Below, piece after piece: positions 24,016 through 31,866 of a stretch of DNA of 47,837 nucleotides; positions within the stretch are counted from its first letter, which is position 1, and each line of letters starts with the position of its first letter. The translations under genes were made by a program, and so were the position numbers. Source of the DNA: Prevotella sp. (GTDB taxonomy: Bacteria; Bacteroidota; Bacteroidia; Bacteroidales; Bacteroidaceae); assembly GCA_021636625.1 (NCBI GenBank), contig JAJWLX010000020.1, forward strand, positions 1 through 47,837, written 5' to 3'. Under the pieces are notes generated by a model that worked only from the letters and a program-made list of their open reading frames with translations, did not search any database and was not told the origin of the DNA.

Positions 24016-25020
24016 TTATTTAATAATCTGAGATAATTCCTTGGAAATCCATTCTGCAATCTTGCTCAATATCCAGGAGAGTGGCAGGGTGATGGCGATG
24101 CAGAGGATGAAGGTAGGCCAGTATCCCAAGTGATGAGGCTCGATATAATGGAGCACGAAGTGGATGTGGATGAGATAGCATTCCAGACTCAATGCTCCTA
24201 CCAGCATAAAGCTGCGGTTAAACCATCCTGGGGTACGGCGGAAGATGCGGTTCAGGAGCAGGATGCTCGTGATGGTGAGCGGGATGTAGAGCATTCGCTC
24301 CAGGAAGAGCGGAAACATGCCGTGCTTCTCCTGTTCCAGGAAGATGCTTGCGAGCAGCGTCATCAGGAACATCAGCCATATCATCCAGATGCTGGCACCA
24401 TCAAGTGTCTGCTTCTGGCGCACCATCTCGCCCATATTGATGCCGATGAAGAAGATAGGTACTCGGCTCCAGAAGATTTCCAGATGGCCTACAGCCTGAT
24501 GAATCGGTGTGACGTATTGCACCAGGATGCACCACATGATCATCACCACCGGCAGCCATTTGTAGATGGGGTGGCGCTTGATGAGTTCCATATAGGCTGG
24601 GGCGAAGAGATAGAGCATCATGGTGGCTGGGATGTACCAGAAGGTAAGCTCGTCGTATCGCCAGAAATTCCAGTTGATGGTAATCTCGCCTATCAGATTG
24701 ATCCACGCCTCGAGGTCTCCTCCCTGGAATCGGGGGATGTAGTAGAGACAGGCGATGATAAGCCACGCTGGGTAGATACGCAGGTATCGGCGGATGAAGA
24801 AATGCTTGGCAGAAGGATTCTTCATCCAGGAAAACCACAGGCCGATGCCGCTGAGAAACAGAAACATATCTACTCCTACATTGCCCATGCGGCGCAATCC
24901 GAAGAAAGCGTTCTCTCTAGGCAGTGCTACATGAAAGAGAATGATGAAGAGCATGGCGGCTCCCATCAATTCACCGCGATATCTGCTGATATTCGCCAGT
25001 TCTATATCTTTTATCTTCAT
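24016..25020 (-). CDS. Acyltransferase family 3 membrane protein
   Basis: The 334-residue inner-membrane O-acyltransferase (AT3/OafA-like) has about ten helices. ISRYRGELMGAAMLFIILFH places the conserved His at the end of helix 1. FLSGIGLWFSWMKNP and FFIRRYLRIYPAWL carry the R/R-x-x-R motif. It probably acetylates an exported glycan or glycolipid. It follows the second AT3 gene by 9 bp and precedes the UbiA gene by 34 bp, all in one operon. Confidence 0.87.
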   Translation of the reverse strand: MKIKDIELANISRYRGELMGAAMLFIILFHVALPRENAFFGLRRMGNVGVDMFLFLSGIGLWFSWMKNPSAKHFFIRRYLRIYPAWLIIACLYYIPRFQGGDLEAWINLIGEITINWNFWRYDELTFWYIPATMMLYLFAPAYMELIKRHPIYKWLPVVMIMWCILVQYVTPIHQAVGHLEIFWSRVPIFFIGINMGEMVRQKQTLDGASIWMIWLMFLMTLLASIFLEQEKHGMFPLFLERMLYIPLTITSILLLNRIFRRTPGWFNRSFMLVGALSLECYLIHIHFVLHYIEPHHLGYWPTFILCIAITLPLSWILSKIAEWISKELSQIIK

Positions 25021-25029
25021 GATTTTCTT

Positions 25030-26175
25030 TTAATATTTCGGGTTTGGAATCTTCTTCATCAGTTGGGTGAAGAGCCAAGCCAGGCAGATGCTCGATATGA
25101 TGTAGAGCAGCAGTCCGGCATAGATGTCTCCATGACGGCTGATAGGGATGAATATCTTGCGTGTGATGGGATGGGTGACGAAGAGGGCGGCTGAGATGAC
25201 GCCCATCCATTCCAGAACCTTGTAGATGCCCGACAGCCAACTTGCCTCCTGCAGCAGGTCGGCTACAAGCACACTGAGCAGACAGATGAAGAATGGTACG
25301 AAGGTCCATCCTATCATATTGAGACTCAGACTGTAGATCAGTGAGATGCAGAATACGCAGCCGAAGATATTGGTTACAGGCGAATGGAAGGTCATCAGAA
25401 TCTTCTCGCCATAGCGGGCGTAGAGAATGCCCAGACCGAATGGCAGCATACCGCCCATGAAATTATAGCGGTAGCGGTTCATCGCCTCGCTCTCGGGATT
25501 GTCAAAGCCCAGCAGCAGCTGGATGCCGATGCAGAGAAGCATCAATCCTACCGTCCATCCCCAATGACGGCGATAGAGCAGCAGTCGATATACGATGTAA
25601 AGCTGCAGCATCAGACCGAAAAACCAGTAAGGTCCTGGCCAGATGATGTTGTCGGGATTTGGCAATACATTGTTAAACATACCCAGCATTGATACGATGC
25701 CCAGCACCTCGTAATGGCGTGGACCAGGAGTGATGTAGTCTATCATCGTGAAAGCGATGAAACCCACGATCATCATCTTGAAGAGCTTCAGATAGTGATA
25801 GCGGATGAAGCGCAGAGGTTCGCGCCAGCTGATGCTCCAGGATTGCTTCCTGCCCGAAATGTTGTACATCTGAGCCTGCTGGTCGGCAGAAAGATGAGGC
25901 TTGGCTTCATACTTCATCACCAGTCCGTACGCACTCAGGAAGAGGAATACGGGCACTCCGTAATGGCCGAAGAACGACAACAGATGGACAGGCAGGTTGA
26001 TGTCGGGATTCGCCATCACCTGCAGCAGCCAGTCGGCGTTGTGCTGGAAGAACTGATATTCATTCTCCTTGACAATCGGACCTAGCCAATGGCAATAGTT
26101 GTGTAGGAAGATGCCGATGATGGCAAGTCCTCTCAATGCATTGCATGCACTTCTGGAAAGTATGTTCTGATTCAT
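25030..26175 (-). CDS. Acyltransferase family 3 membrane protein
   Basis: The 381-residue AT3-type protein carries the N-terminal NALRGLAIIGIFLHNYCHW with the family His, PVFLFLSAYGLVMKYE, and a basic loop RFIRYHYLKLFKMM. It is only distantly similar to the AT3 protein encoded next to it, so this is not a recent duplication. The start overlaps the upstream phosphoethanolamine-transferase-like gene by 4 bp. Likely acylates a surface polysaccharide or lipid. Confidence 0.85.
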   Translation of the reverse strand: MNQNILSRSACNALRGLAIIGIFLHNYCHWLGPIVKENEYQFFQHNADWLLQVMANPDINLPVHLLSFFGHYGVPVFLFLSAYGLVMKYEAKPHLSADQQAQMYNISGRKQSWSISWREPLRFIRYHYLKLFKMMIVGFIAFTMIDYITPGPRHYEVLGIVSMLGMFNNVLPNPDNIIWPGPYWFFGLMLQLYIVYRLLLYRRHWGWTVGLMLLCIGIQLLLGFDNPESEAMNRYRYNFMGGMLPFGLGILYARYGEKILMTFHSPVTNIFGCVFCISLIYSLSLNMIGWTFVPFFICLLSVLVADLLQEASWLSGIYKVLEWMGVISAALFVTHPITRKIFIPISRHGDIYAGLLLYIISSICLAWLFTQLMKKIPNPKY

Positions 26176-28115
26176 TTCCTGGCTCCTTTCTTTGTTTGTT
26201 TCTTACCTTGTTTCTTATCTTTTTTCTTGTCTTGCTTCTTTTCTTCCTGCTTAGCCTGCGTCTTGAGATATTCATCCCGCAGCTTGTCGTAGTCGGCAGA
26301 GTTCTTCAGGATACGGGGGCGCATCTCATTGTATTTTGGACTCAGGATGTTGTTCTCCTCCTTGTAGGTCGGAGTCTCTATGCCGGCAAGATATAGCAGC
26401 AGGTGTGGCAGGGCATCCGTCATCATCCGCTTGTCCTTGGCGGCACGTATCTGCCGGTAGATGGCGCGGTGTTTCTGGATGTATTTCTTTGAGCAGTAGA
26501 TCCAGAAAGGAATCTCGAACTCATAGTGTGCCAGCTTCCAGTCGATGTTGGCAGAGTGGTTGCGGCAGATGAAGCCACGGTTTTCCTCGTAGCACTCCTC
26601 GCCATGGTCGGGCACATAGATGATAATGGCATCTTCCTTCTGGAATCGCTTCACGATCTCTGCCACGATGGAGTCGTTGTAGAGGGTGGCGTTGTCGTAA
26701 TGACTCAATACCTTGCGCTGGGCATCGGTCAGCTCTGGGCGCTTGTCTTCGTAGCTGCTTGCCCAGAACTTAGCCTGGCTCTGGCGATAGCGCAGCTTGT
26801 AGTTCACGTGCTGACCCATCAGATGGAAAATGGTAAGATTATGGTCGGTCTTGTATTGTTTCAGACTGTCATCATAATCTTTCAGCAGTCCATCGTCCAG
26901 CGCATGCAGCTCGGTGTTTCTGTGGTCGAACTGCAGCTTGCTCAGTTCCGGATTGTTCAGGAAGAAGCCGCCGCTGAAGTCATATACCGCCTCTTTAGCC
27001 TGAGGCAGGAATTCGTTGGTGATGAAGGTTACGTTGTAGCCTGCCTTGCGGAAAACCTCCGGGAAGAGCGGGTAGTCGCACCATTCTCCCTTGTCGCCTA
27101 CCACATAGGTAGAGAGCATGTGCTTGAATACGAAGCTGGTGAGGTTCCAGCAGGTCACGACATCTGTAAACTTGGTGAGTTTCTTCGATTTCTCCAGCGC
27201 CGATTGGTTTGGGGTGGTTTTCATGAAGTAGCCATATTGCTGTGAATGATGGCGACCGTAGCTTTCGCCGATGATCAGCACGATGTTTGGCGAGCGGAAG
27301 CTGCAGCTATCTACCTTCACCTCGTGGGCAGCATGAATCAGTTGGGTAATCTGATGCGCTGCCAGCTGGTTGGCATAGATGCTGAATTGGAGGCGGTAGA
27401 TTGGCAGATAGAGTACGGCATGATCTTTCTCTGTAAGGGTGTGCTCCACCTCTCCGATGGTTCTTCCTGACATCAGCTTGTGGTAAGCCTCCTTGTTGTG
27501 CCAGGAGGTGCAGATGGAAGTGATGAGGATAGCCAGGCAGAGGATACCGAAGGTGGCTGGCATGGCTGCCGTCATTCGCGGAATTGCCATCAGTCGTTTC
27601 TTGAGCGATGCCAATTCGAGTACGGTAACGAGGAAGACGTAGATCTTGATGAGCCGTTTCCGGAAGATGACGATGAGTATCTGCAGGAGCGCCAGGAGCA
27701 GAATCCAGCCTACGCTGCTGAAGAGCACTTCGACAGAGATGAGGGCAGAGAGGAAGCTGCTTGCCTCGGAACTGTTGGTTTCTCCCACCAGCATCAGCAT
27801 AGAAGGATTGAGTGTGGAACCGAAATTCACGAAGCAGTAGGTATCGGCGGCAGCCGTGACATATAATATAATGTATAATATGGCACGCAGTCCCCTGCGC
27901 ACCTTCTTCGGGAATACGGCGAGGATGGCGCTCACGATATAGAGGTCCAGAAACAGCTCCAGGAACATGTTCTCGTAGAGCGTTCCGTTCTTTGGAATCG
28001 TGATGAGTGAACTTACCATGCCCAGGATGTACATGGACACAAAGAAGTTGGCATTGCGCCTGATAGGGGCTGATGCCAGACTAAGACAGTTCTTGATGAT
28101 TTCTTTCCAACTCAT
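26172..28115 (-). CDS. Phosphoethanolamine transferase-like sulfatase-fold membrane enzyme
   Basis: The 647-residue protein has about five N-terminal helices followed by a periplasmic alkaline-phosphatase/sulfatase-fold domain. NIVLIIGESYGRHHSQQYGY holds the first metal-binding Glu, and TDVVTCWNLTSFVFKHMLS contains the predicted Thr nucleophile region. IIYVPDHGEECYEE and ICRNHSANIDW supply the remaining metal ligands. EptA-type enzymes add phosphoethanolamine to lipid A or glycans. The last 30 residues are a Lys/Gln-rich tail (EEKKQDKKKDKKQGKK) that is unusual for the family. It is the first gene of the glycan operon and overlaps the next by 4 bp. Confidence 0.85.
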   Translation of the reverse strand: MSWKEIIKNCLSLASAPIRRNANFFVSMYILGMVSSLITIPKNGTLYENMFLELFLDLYIVSAILAVFPKKVRRGLRAILYIILYVTAAADTYCFVNFGSTLNPSMLMLVGETNSSEASSFLSALISVEVLFSSVGWILLLALLQILIVIFRKRLIKIYVFLVTVLELASLKKRLMAIPRMTAAMPATFGILCLAILITSICTSWHNKEAYHKLMSGRTIGEVEHTLTEKDHAVLYLPIYRLQFSIYANQLAAHQITQLIHAAHEVKVDSCSFRSPNIVLIIGESYGRHHSQQYGYFMKTTPNQSALEKSKKLTKFTDVVTCWNLTSFVFKHMLSTYVVGDKGEWCDYPLFPEVFRKAGYNVTFITNEFLPQAKEAVYDFSGGFFLNNPELSKLQFDHRNTELHALDDGLLKDYDDSLKQYKTDHNLTIFHLMGQHVNYKLRYRQSQAKFWASSYEDKRPELTDAQRKVLSHYDNATLYNDSIVAEIVKRFQKEDAIIIYVPDHGEECYEENRGFICRNHSANIDWKLAHYEFEIPFWIYCSKKYIQKHRAIYRQIRAAKDKRMMTDALPHLLLYLAGIETPTYKEENNILSPKYNEMRPRILKNSADYDKLRDEYLKTQAKQEEKKQDKKKDKKQGKKQTKKGARK

Positions 28116-28176
28116 AGCTTTCTATTGATGATGTTTGCTATTTTTAGAGAATTGATGTTTTGGCACTCTTTTAGAC

Positions 28177-28764
28177 TCAGAGCGCCTGATAGTTTTTGAT
28201 GGCGAGGCTCTCGATGCATTCGGGAACCATACCTTCGATGCTTTTTCCGGTCTTGATGCATTCGCGTATCTCCGTGCTGCTGATGTTGAGCAGCGGGGTT
28301 TCTACGATGGTCACGCCGGCAGGCACTTCGCCTATGCAGGAGCCTTGGCGGGGATAGACCACGATAGGGTAGTGGGCAAGGATATCGTCGTGATGATACC
28401 ACTTGTCGAATGCTGCCCAGTTGTCGCCTCCTATTAATAATGTAAACTCACATTCTGGATAATCCTTGCTGATGGCCTGCAGGGTGTGCCAGGTATAGGA
28501 AGGCTTGGGCAGGCGGAACTCATAGTCGCATGCCTTCAGCTGGGGTTCATTTTCCAGAGCCTTTTCTACCATCTCCAGGCGCAGGTGGTCATCGAGCAGG
28601 TCGGTAGCAGCTTTCTTGAATGGGTTCATGGGGGAGACCATGAACCACACTTCATCCAGCCCCGCCTTCTCGCAGAGGCTTTTCGCCAATGCGATGTGGC
28701 CGGTATGGATGGGGTTGAAGCTGCCTCCGAAGATTCCTACCTTCTTACTTTGAACTTTCAACAT
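28177..28764 (-). CDS. nadD: Nicotinate-nucleotide adenylyltransferase
   Basis: NadD makes deamido-NAD from nicotinate mononucleotide and ATP. The 195-residue product has the nucleotidyltransferase motif GIFGGSFNPIHTGHIALAK (from residue 10), SPMNPFKK, and the C-terminal ISSTEIRECIKTGKSIEGMV. The only available start is ATG 28762-28764, which lies inside a 42-nt repeat element, so residues 2-7 (LKVQSK) are encoded by the repeat. It follows gmk on the same strand. Confidence 0.95.
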   Translation of the reverse strand: MLKVQSKKVGIFGGSFNPIHTGHIALAKSLCEKAGLDEVWFMVSPMNPFKKAATDLLDDHLRLEMVEKALENEPQLKACDYEFRLPKPSYTWHTLQAISKDYPECEFTLLIGGDNWAAFDKWYHHDDILAHYPIVVYPRQGSCIGEVPAGVTIVETPLLNISSTEIRECIKTGKSIEGMVPECIESLAIKNYQAL

Positions 28765-28787
28765 AGAACTTTGAACTTTATGATTAG
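28746..28787 (-). repeat. Heptad-repeat leader element, copy at nadD
   Basis: Read on the minus strand: header CTAATCA, then five 7-nt units (TAAAGTT, CAAAGTT, CTATGTT, GAAAGTT, CAAAGTA). The nadD ATG is in the third unit. The same header-plus-five-unit plan recurs at 29400, 35015 and twice at 38122-38200, with a near copy at 33758. Confidence 0.85.
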
Positions 28788-28821
28788 CAAAGCAGGCTGC
28801 TTTGGCCTTTCTTTGATATTG

Positions 28822-29397
28822 CTATTCTGCGCCCAAGAAGGCCTTCACGAGCTGATAAACCTCCTGCTGGGCTTTCTCCAGGTCATCGTTTACGACTACG
28901 TGGTCGAACTGAGGAGCGAAGGTCAACTCGTAGCTAGCCTTGGCAAGGCGCTGCTCGATTACCTCAGGGGTATCTGTGTTGCGGCCTACCAGACGGCGGC
29001 GCAGTTCCTCTACCGAAGGAGGTTGCACGAAGATGCTCAGGGCACGTTCGCCATAGAACTTCTTGATATTGACGCCACCCTTTACATCTACGTCGAAAAT
29101 CACAGACTCGCCCTTGGCAAGCTGGTTTTCTACCTGCGACTTCAAGGTGCCGTAGAATCTATCCTGGTAAACTTCCTCATACTCCAGGAACTCATCTGCC
29201 TCGATCTTAGCCTTGAATTCCTCTGGAGACAGGAAGAAATACTCTACTCCATTCTGCTCTGTGCCGCGAGGGGCACGAGAGGTACAACTGATAGAGAAAG
29301 CCAACTTCAACTCTGGGTGCTCTTTCATCAACCAGTTGACGATGGTACTCTTGCCGCTGCCCGATGGGGCGCTGAAAATCAATAATCCGTTCTTCAT
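28822..29397 (-). CDS. gmk: Guanylate kinase
   Basis: The 191-residue enzyme phosphorylates GMP to GDP. It has the P-loop IFSAPSGSGKSTIVNWL (residues 7-23), FSISCTSRAPRGTE with the GMP-binding Ser/Arg residues, and GVEYFFLSPEEF. SVIFDVDVKGGVNIKK carries the conserved Asp. Length is normal. A heptad element sits immediately before the start codon. It lies between yicC and nadD on the same strand. Confidence 0.97.
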   Translation of the reverse strand: MKNGLLIFSAPSGSGKSTIVNWLMKEHPELKLAFSISCTSRAPRGTEQNGVEYFFLSPEEFKAKIEADEFLEYEEVYQDRFYGTLKSQVENQLAKGESVIFDVDVKGGVNIKKFYGERALSIFVQPPSVEELRRRLVGRNTDTPEVIEQRLAKASYELTFAPQFDHVVVNDDLEKAQQEVYQLVKAFLGAE

Positions 29398-29399
29398 TT

Positions 29400-29441
29400 T
29401 ACTTTGAACTTTGAATTTTGAACATTGAACTTTATGATTAG
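29400..29441 (-). repeat. Heptad-repeat leader element, copy at gmk
   Basis: On the minus strand the header CTAATCA is followed by five 7-nt units of CAAAGTT type (the middle ones CAATGTT and CAAAATT), ending CAAAGTA two bases before the gmk ATG. Confidence 0.85.
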
Positions 29442-29468
29442 TAAAGCAAATCTATTTTCCACATTAAA

Positions 29469-30347
29469 TTAAAGAGCATTCAGCACCTGTTCCTTAATCT
29501 GTTCCAGCTCATCCTTCATCTTCACTACGATGTTCTGCATTTCAGCCTGATTGCTCTTGGAACCTGTGGTGTTGATTTCGCGGCCCATTTCCTGGGCGAT
29601 GAATCCGAGCTTCTTGCCCACACCATGACCTTCCTCATTCATGGTCTCGCGGAAATACTTCAGGTGGTTGGTAAGGCGCTGCTTCTCTTCGCTGATGTCG
29701 AGCTTCTCGATGTAGTAGATGAGCTCCTGCTCCAGGCGGTTCTTGTCATAATCCACATTCGGAATCTGCTGCAGACCGTTTACGATGTTCTGGCGGATCT
29801 TCTCCACGCGTGCCTTCTCGTATGGTTCAATGCTGGCAAGGAGAGCCTGGATATTATCCACTTTCTCGGTGAATTTCTTCTGCAGGGCAGCTCCTTCCTG
29901 CTTGCGGAAGTCGCTCAGATGGCCGATAGCCTCGCAAATTGCATTTTTTGCCACCGCCCACTCCTCGTCGGTCAATTCTTCCACATCAGTTTTGGTTGTT
30001 ACATCAGGAAGACGCAACAAGGTGCTGTACCAATCGGTAGGCTCAGGAATACCTGTTTCAGCAGATATTTTCTTGATCTGCTGATAATAATTCTGAACAA
30101 GTGCACTGTTGATAGGTGTAGCATCTGTAGCTGCATCCTTCTCAATCCAGATGGAGAAGTCAATCTTGCCTCTTTCCAGGCTCTTAGCTATATACTGACG
30201 AATCTCCATCTCCTTCTCTCTGTAGAGAGGGGCGATACGTGTAGAGAGGTCAAGATTCTTGCTGTTTAATGACTTTATCTCTACATTAATCTTCTTTGTT
30301 TTGTAGGCCGCGGTAGCTTTTCCGAAGCCTGTCATTGACTGTATCAT
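29469..30347 (-). CDS. YicC/YloC family endoribonuclease
   Basis: The 292-residue protein matches the YicC/YloC family of stress-linked endoribonucleases. It opens MIQSMTGFGKATA and continues VEIKSLNSKNLDLSTRIAP. It ends in the conserved GREINTTGSKSNQAEMQNIV and VKMKDELEQIKEQVLN. ATG 30347 is chosen over 30374 because the latter lies inside the -7 promoter element. Bacteroidetes commonly place it directly before gmk and nadD, as here. Confidence 0.92.
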   Translation of the reverse strand: MIQSMTGFGKATAAYKTKKINVEIKSLNSKNLDLSTRIAPLYREKEMEIRQYIAKSLERGKIDFSIWIEKDAATDATPINSALVQNYYQQIKKISAETGIPEPTDWYSTLLRLPDVTTKTDVEELTDEEWAVAKNAICEAIGHLSDFRKQEGAALQKKFTEKVDNIQALLASIEPYEKARVEKIRQNIVNGLQQIPNVDYDKNRLEQELIYYIEKLDISEEKQRLTNHLKYFRETMNEEGHGVGKKLGFIAQEMGREINTTGSKSNQAEMQNIVVKMKDELEQIKEQVLNAL

Positions 30348-30370
30348 ATAATCTTTCACGTTAAATTTCT

Positions 30371-30379
30371 GCAAAAGTA
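30371..30379 (-). promoter_or_regulatory. -7 element of the yicC-gmk-nadD operon
   Basis: TACTTTTGC on the minus strand (30379-30371) fits TAnnTTTGC. It decides the yicC start at 30347, giving a leader of about 20 nt. Confidence 0.7.
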
Positions 30380-30401
30380 CAAAAAAAAGCGAGAAAATGC
30401 G

Positions 30402-30410
30402 TATATTTGC
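30402..30410 (+). promoter_or_regulatory. -7 element of tsaB
   Basis: TATATTTGC on the plus strand fits TAnnTTTGC, about 28 bp before ATG 30439, back to back with the yicC promoter. It excludes the in-frame start at 30397. Confidence 0.68.
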
Positions 30411-30438
30411 AACTTATTTAAGAATATATTTTTTAATT

Positions 30439-31131
30439 ATGTCGTGTATTTTGAATATTGAGACGAGTACGGACGTGTGCTCAGTGGCTATTAGTGATAG
30501 TGGACAGGTGATTTTCAACCAGGAAGATCACACGGGTCCTAACCATGCAGTTAAGTTGGGTGTGTTTGTTGATGAGGCTCTTGATTTCCTCGATTCCCAT
30601 GGTCTTCCATTAGAGGCTGTGGCTGTAAGTTGTGGTCCTGGCTCCTATACCGGATTGCGTATCGGTGTGAGTATGGCTAAGGGCATCTGCTATGGTCGTG
30701 GGGTGAAGCTCATCGCAGTACCAACCCTTGAATTGATGGCTGTACCAGTATTGCTTGGCGAACATCCTGAGCAGGATGATGCCCTCATCGTACCTATGCT
30801 CGACGCACGCCGCATGGAGGTGTATGCCGAAGTGCTCGACCGCTCCCTGAAGGTGGTTCGCCCTATCCAGGCTGATATCGTGGATGCAGATACCTATAAG
30901 GAATATCTGGACGAGCATCATGTATATTTCTTCGGAAACGGTGCTGCCAAGTGTATGGAGACTATCAATCATCCTCATGCGCATCTCGTGGAGGGCATCG
31001 AGCCGCTTGCCAAGAATATGGCGCCGCTTGCCGAGAAGAGATTCGTAGAGGGCAAGTTCGAGGATGTGGCTTACTTCGTACCATTCTATCTCAAGGATTT
31101 CGTGGCTAAGATGCCTAAGAAGCTTATCTAG
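30439..31131 (+). CDS. tsaB: tRNA threonylcarbamoyladenosine biosynthesis protein TsaB
   Basis: TsaB is the inactive Kae1-like partner of TsaD in t6A37 tRNA modification. The 230-residue product begins MSCILNIETSTDVCSVAI and shows VAVSCGPGSYTGLRIGVSMA and PTLELMA, all diagnostic. The start at 30439 is chosen because the -7 element at 30402 lies upstream of it and the ASKHA strand 1 begins there. Confidence 0.94.
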   Translation: MSCILNIETSTDVCSVAISDSGQVIFNQEDHTGPNHAVKLGVFVDEALDFLDSHGLPLEAVAVSCGPGSYTGLRIGVSMAKGICYGRGVKLIAVPTLELMAVPVLLGEHPEQDDALIVPMLDARRMEVYAEVLDRSLKVVRPIQADIVDADTYKEYLDEHHVYFFGNGAAKCMETINHPHAHLVEGIEPLAKNMAPLAEKRFVEGKFEDVAYFVPFYLKDFVAKMPKKLI

Positions 31132-31211
31132 GAGAGATAGCTGGCGGGAGCATCAGCAGATTTGAATAGTGGGGGTATCCTCTGAATAATAAAAGAAACA
31201 AGCAAGAAAAT

Positions 31212-31817
31212 ATGAATAAAGTTGGATTAGACTATAATACGATGCGAGAAAAGCTCGTGTTGCCTGAATACGGGCGTGAGATTCAGCAGATGGTGGATTA
31301 CTGTGTGCAGCTGGAAGACCGCAAGGAGCGCCAGCGCTGTGCCGAATCTATCATCAAGATCATGGATCGCATGTTTCCGGAAAACAAGGACATAGAGAAC
31401 CATGAGCAGAAACTGTGGGATCATCTCGCTATTATGAGCGGTTTTCAGCTCGACATCGATTTTCCTTTCGATGTGAGTGGTGCTGCCCAGATAGCCAAGA
31501 AGCCAGAACCGGTAGAATATCCTGCCCAGCGTATCCCTGTACGTCATTATGGTGCTATGCTTTTCGAGATTTTTGAGAAGCTGAAGCATATGGAGCCGGG
31601 AAAGGATAGGGACGAATTGGTGAAGCTGACTGCCAATCAGATGCATCGCAACCTGATGCAGTGGAGCCATGGTTCCTGCGATGAGCAGAAGGTGGCTTCC
31701 GATCTGGCGAAATTTACCGATGGCAAGATCAAGCTCGATCTCAAGCATTTCGTCTTCGAGAAAGTCAAGGAGACCCCAGCTCGCAGCAATAACAATAATA
31801 ATAAGAAGAAAAAGTAA
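31212..31817 (+). CDS. DUF4290 family protein
   Basis: This 201-residue, conserved, Bacteroidetes-specific protein of unknown function begins MNKVGLDYNTMREKLVLPEY and contains HEQKLWDHLAIMSGF, RHYGAMLFEIFEK and HRNLMQWSHGSC. It is largely helical with no signal peptide or membrane segment, so probably cytosolic. The C-terminus is a low-complexity NNNNNKKKK run encoded by AAT/AAC and AAG/AAA repeats. It sits between tsaB and murA on the same strand. Confidence 0.8.
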   Translation: MNKVGLDYNTMREKLVLPEYGREIQQMVDYCVQLEDRKERQRCAESIIKIMDRMFPENKDIENHEQKLWDHLAIMSGFQLDIDFPFDVSGAAQIAKKPEPVEYPAQRIPVRHYGAMLFEIFEKLKHMEPGKDRDELVKLTANQMHRNLMQWSHGSCDEQKVASDLAKFTDGKIKLDLKHFVFEKVKETPARSNNNNNKKKK

Positions 31818-31866
31818 TCACTTTTTTAAATTTTAGATAATCAGATTATAATAATTAGACAAGCTT

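Noticed and set aside
23982..24059. UbiA start at 24059
   Set aside because: It would overlap the end of the AT3 gene, and the added residues are Lys/Asn-rich without similarity. MNENEIKDSKGF at 23981 precedes the conserved RPKQWIKN.
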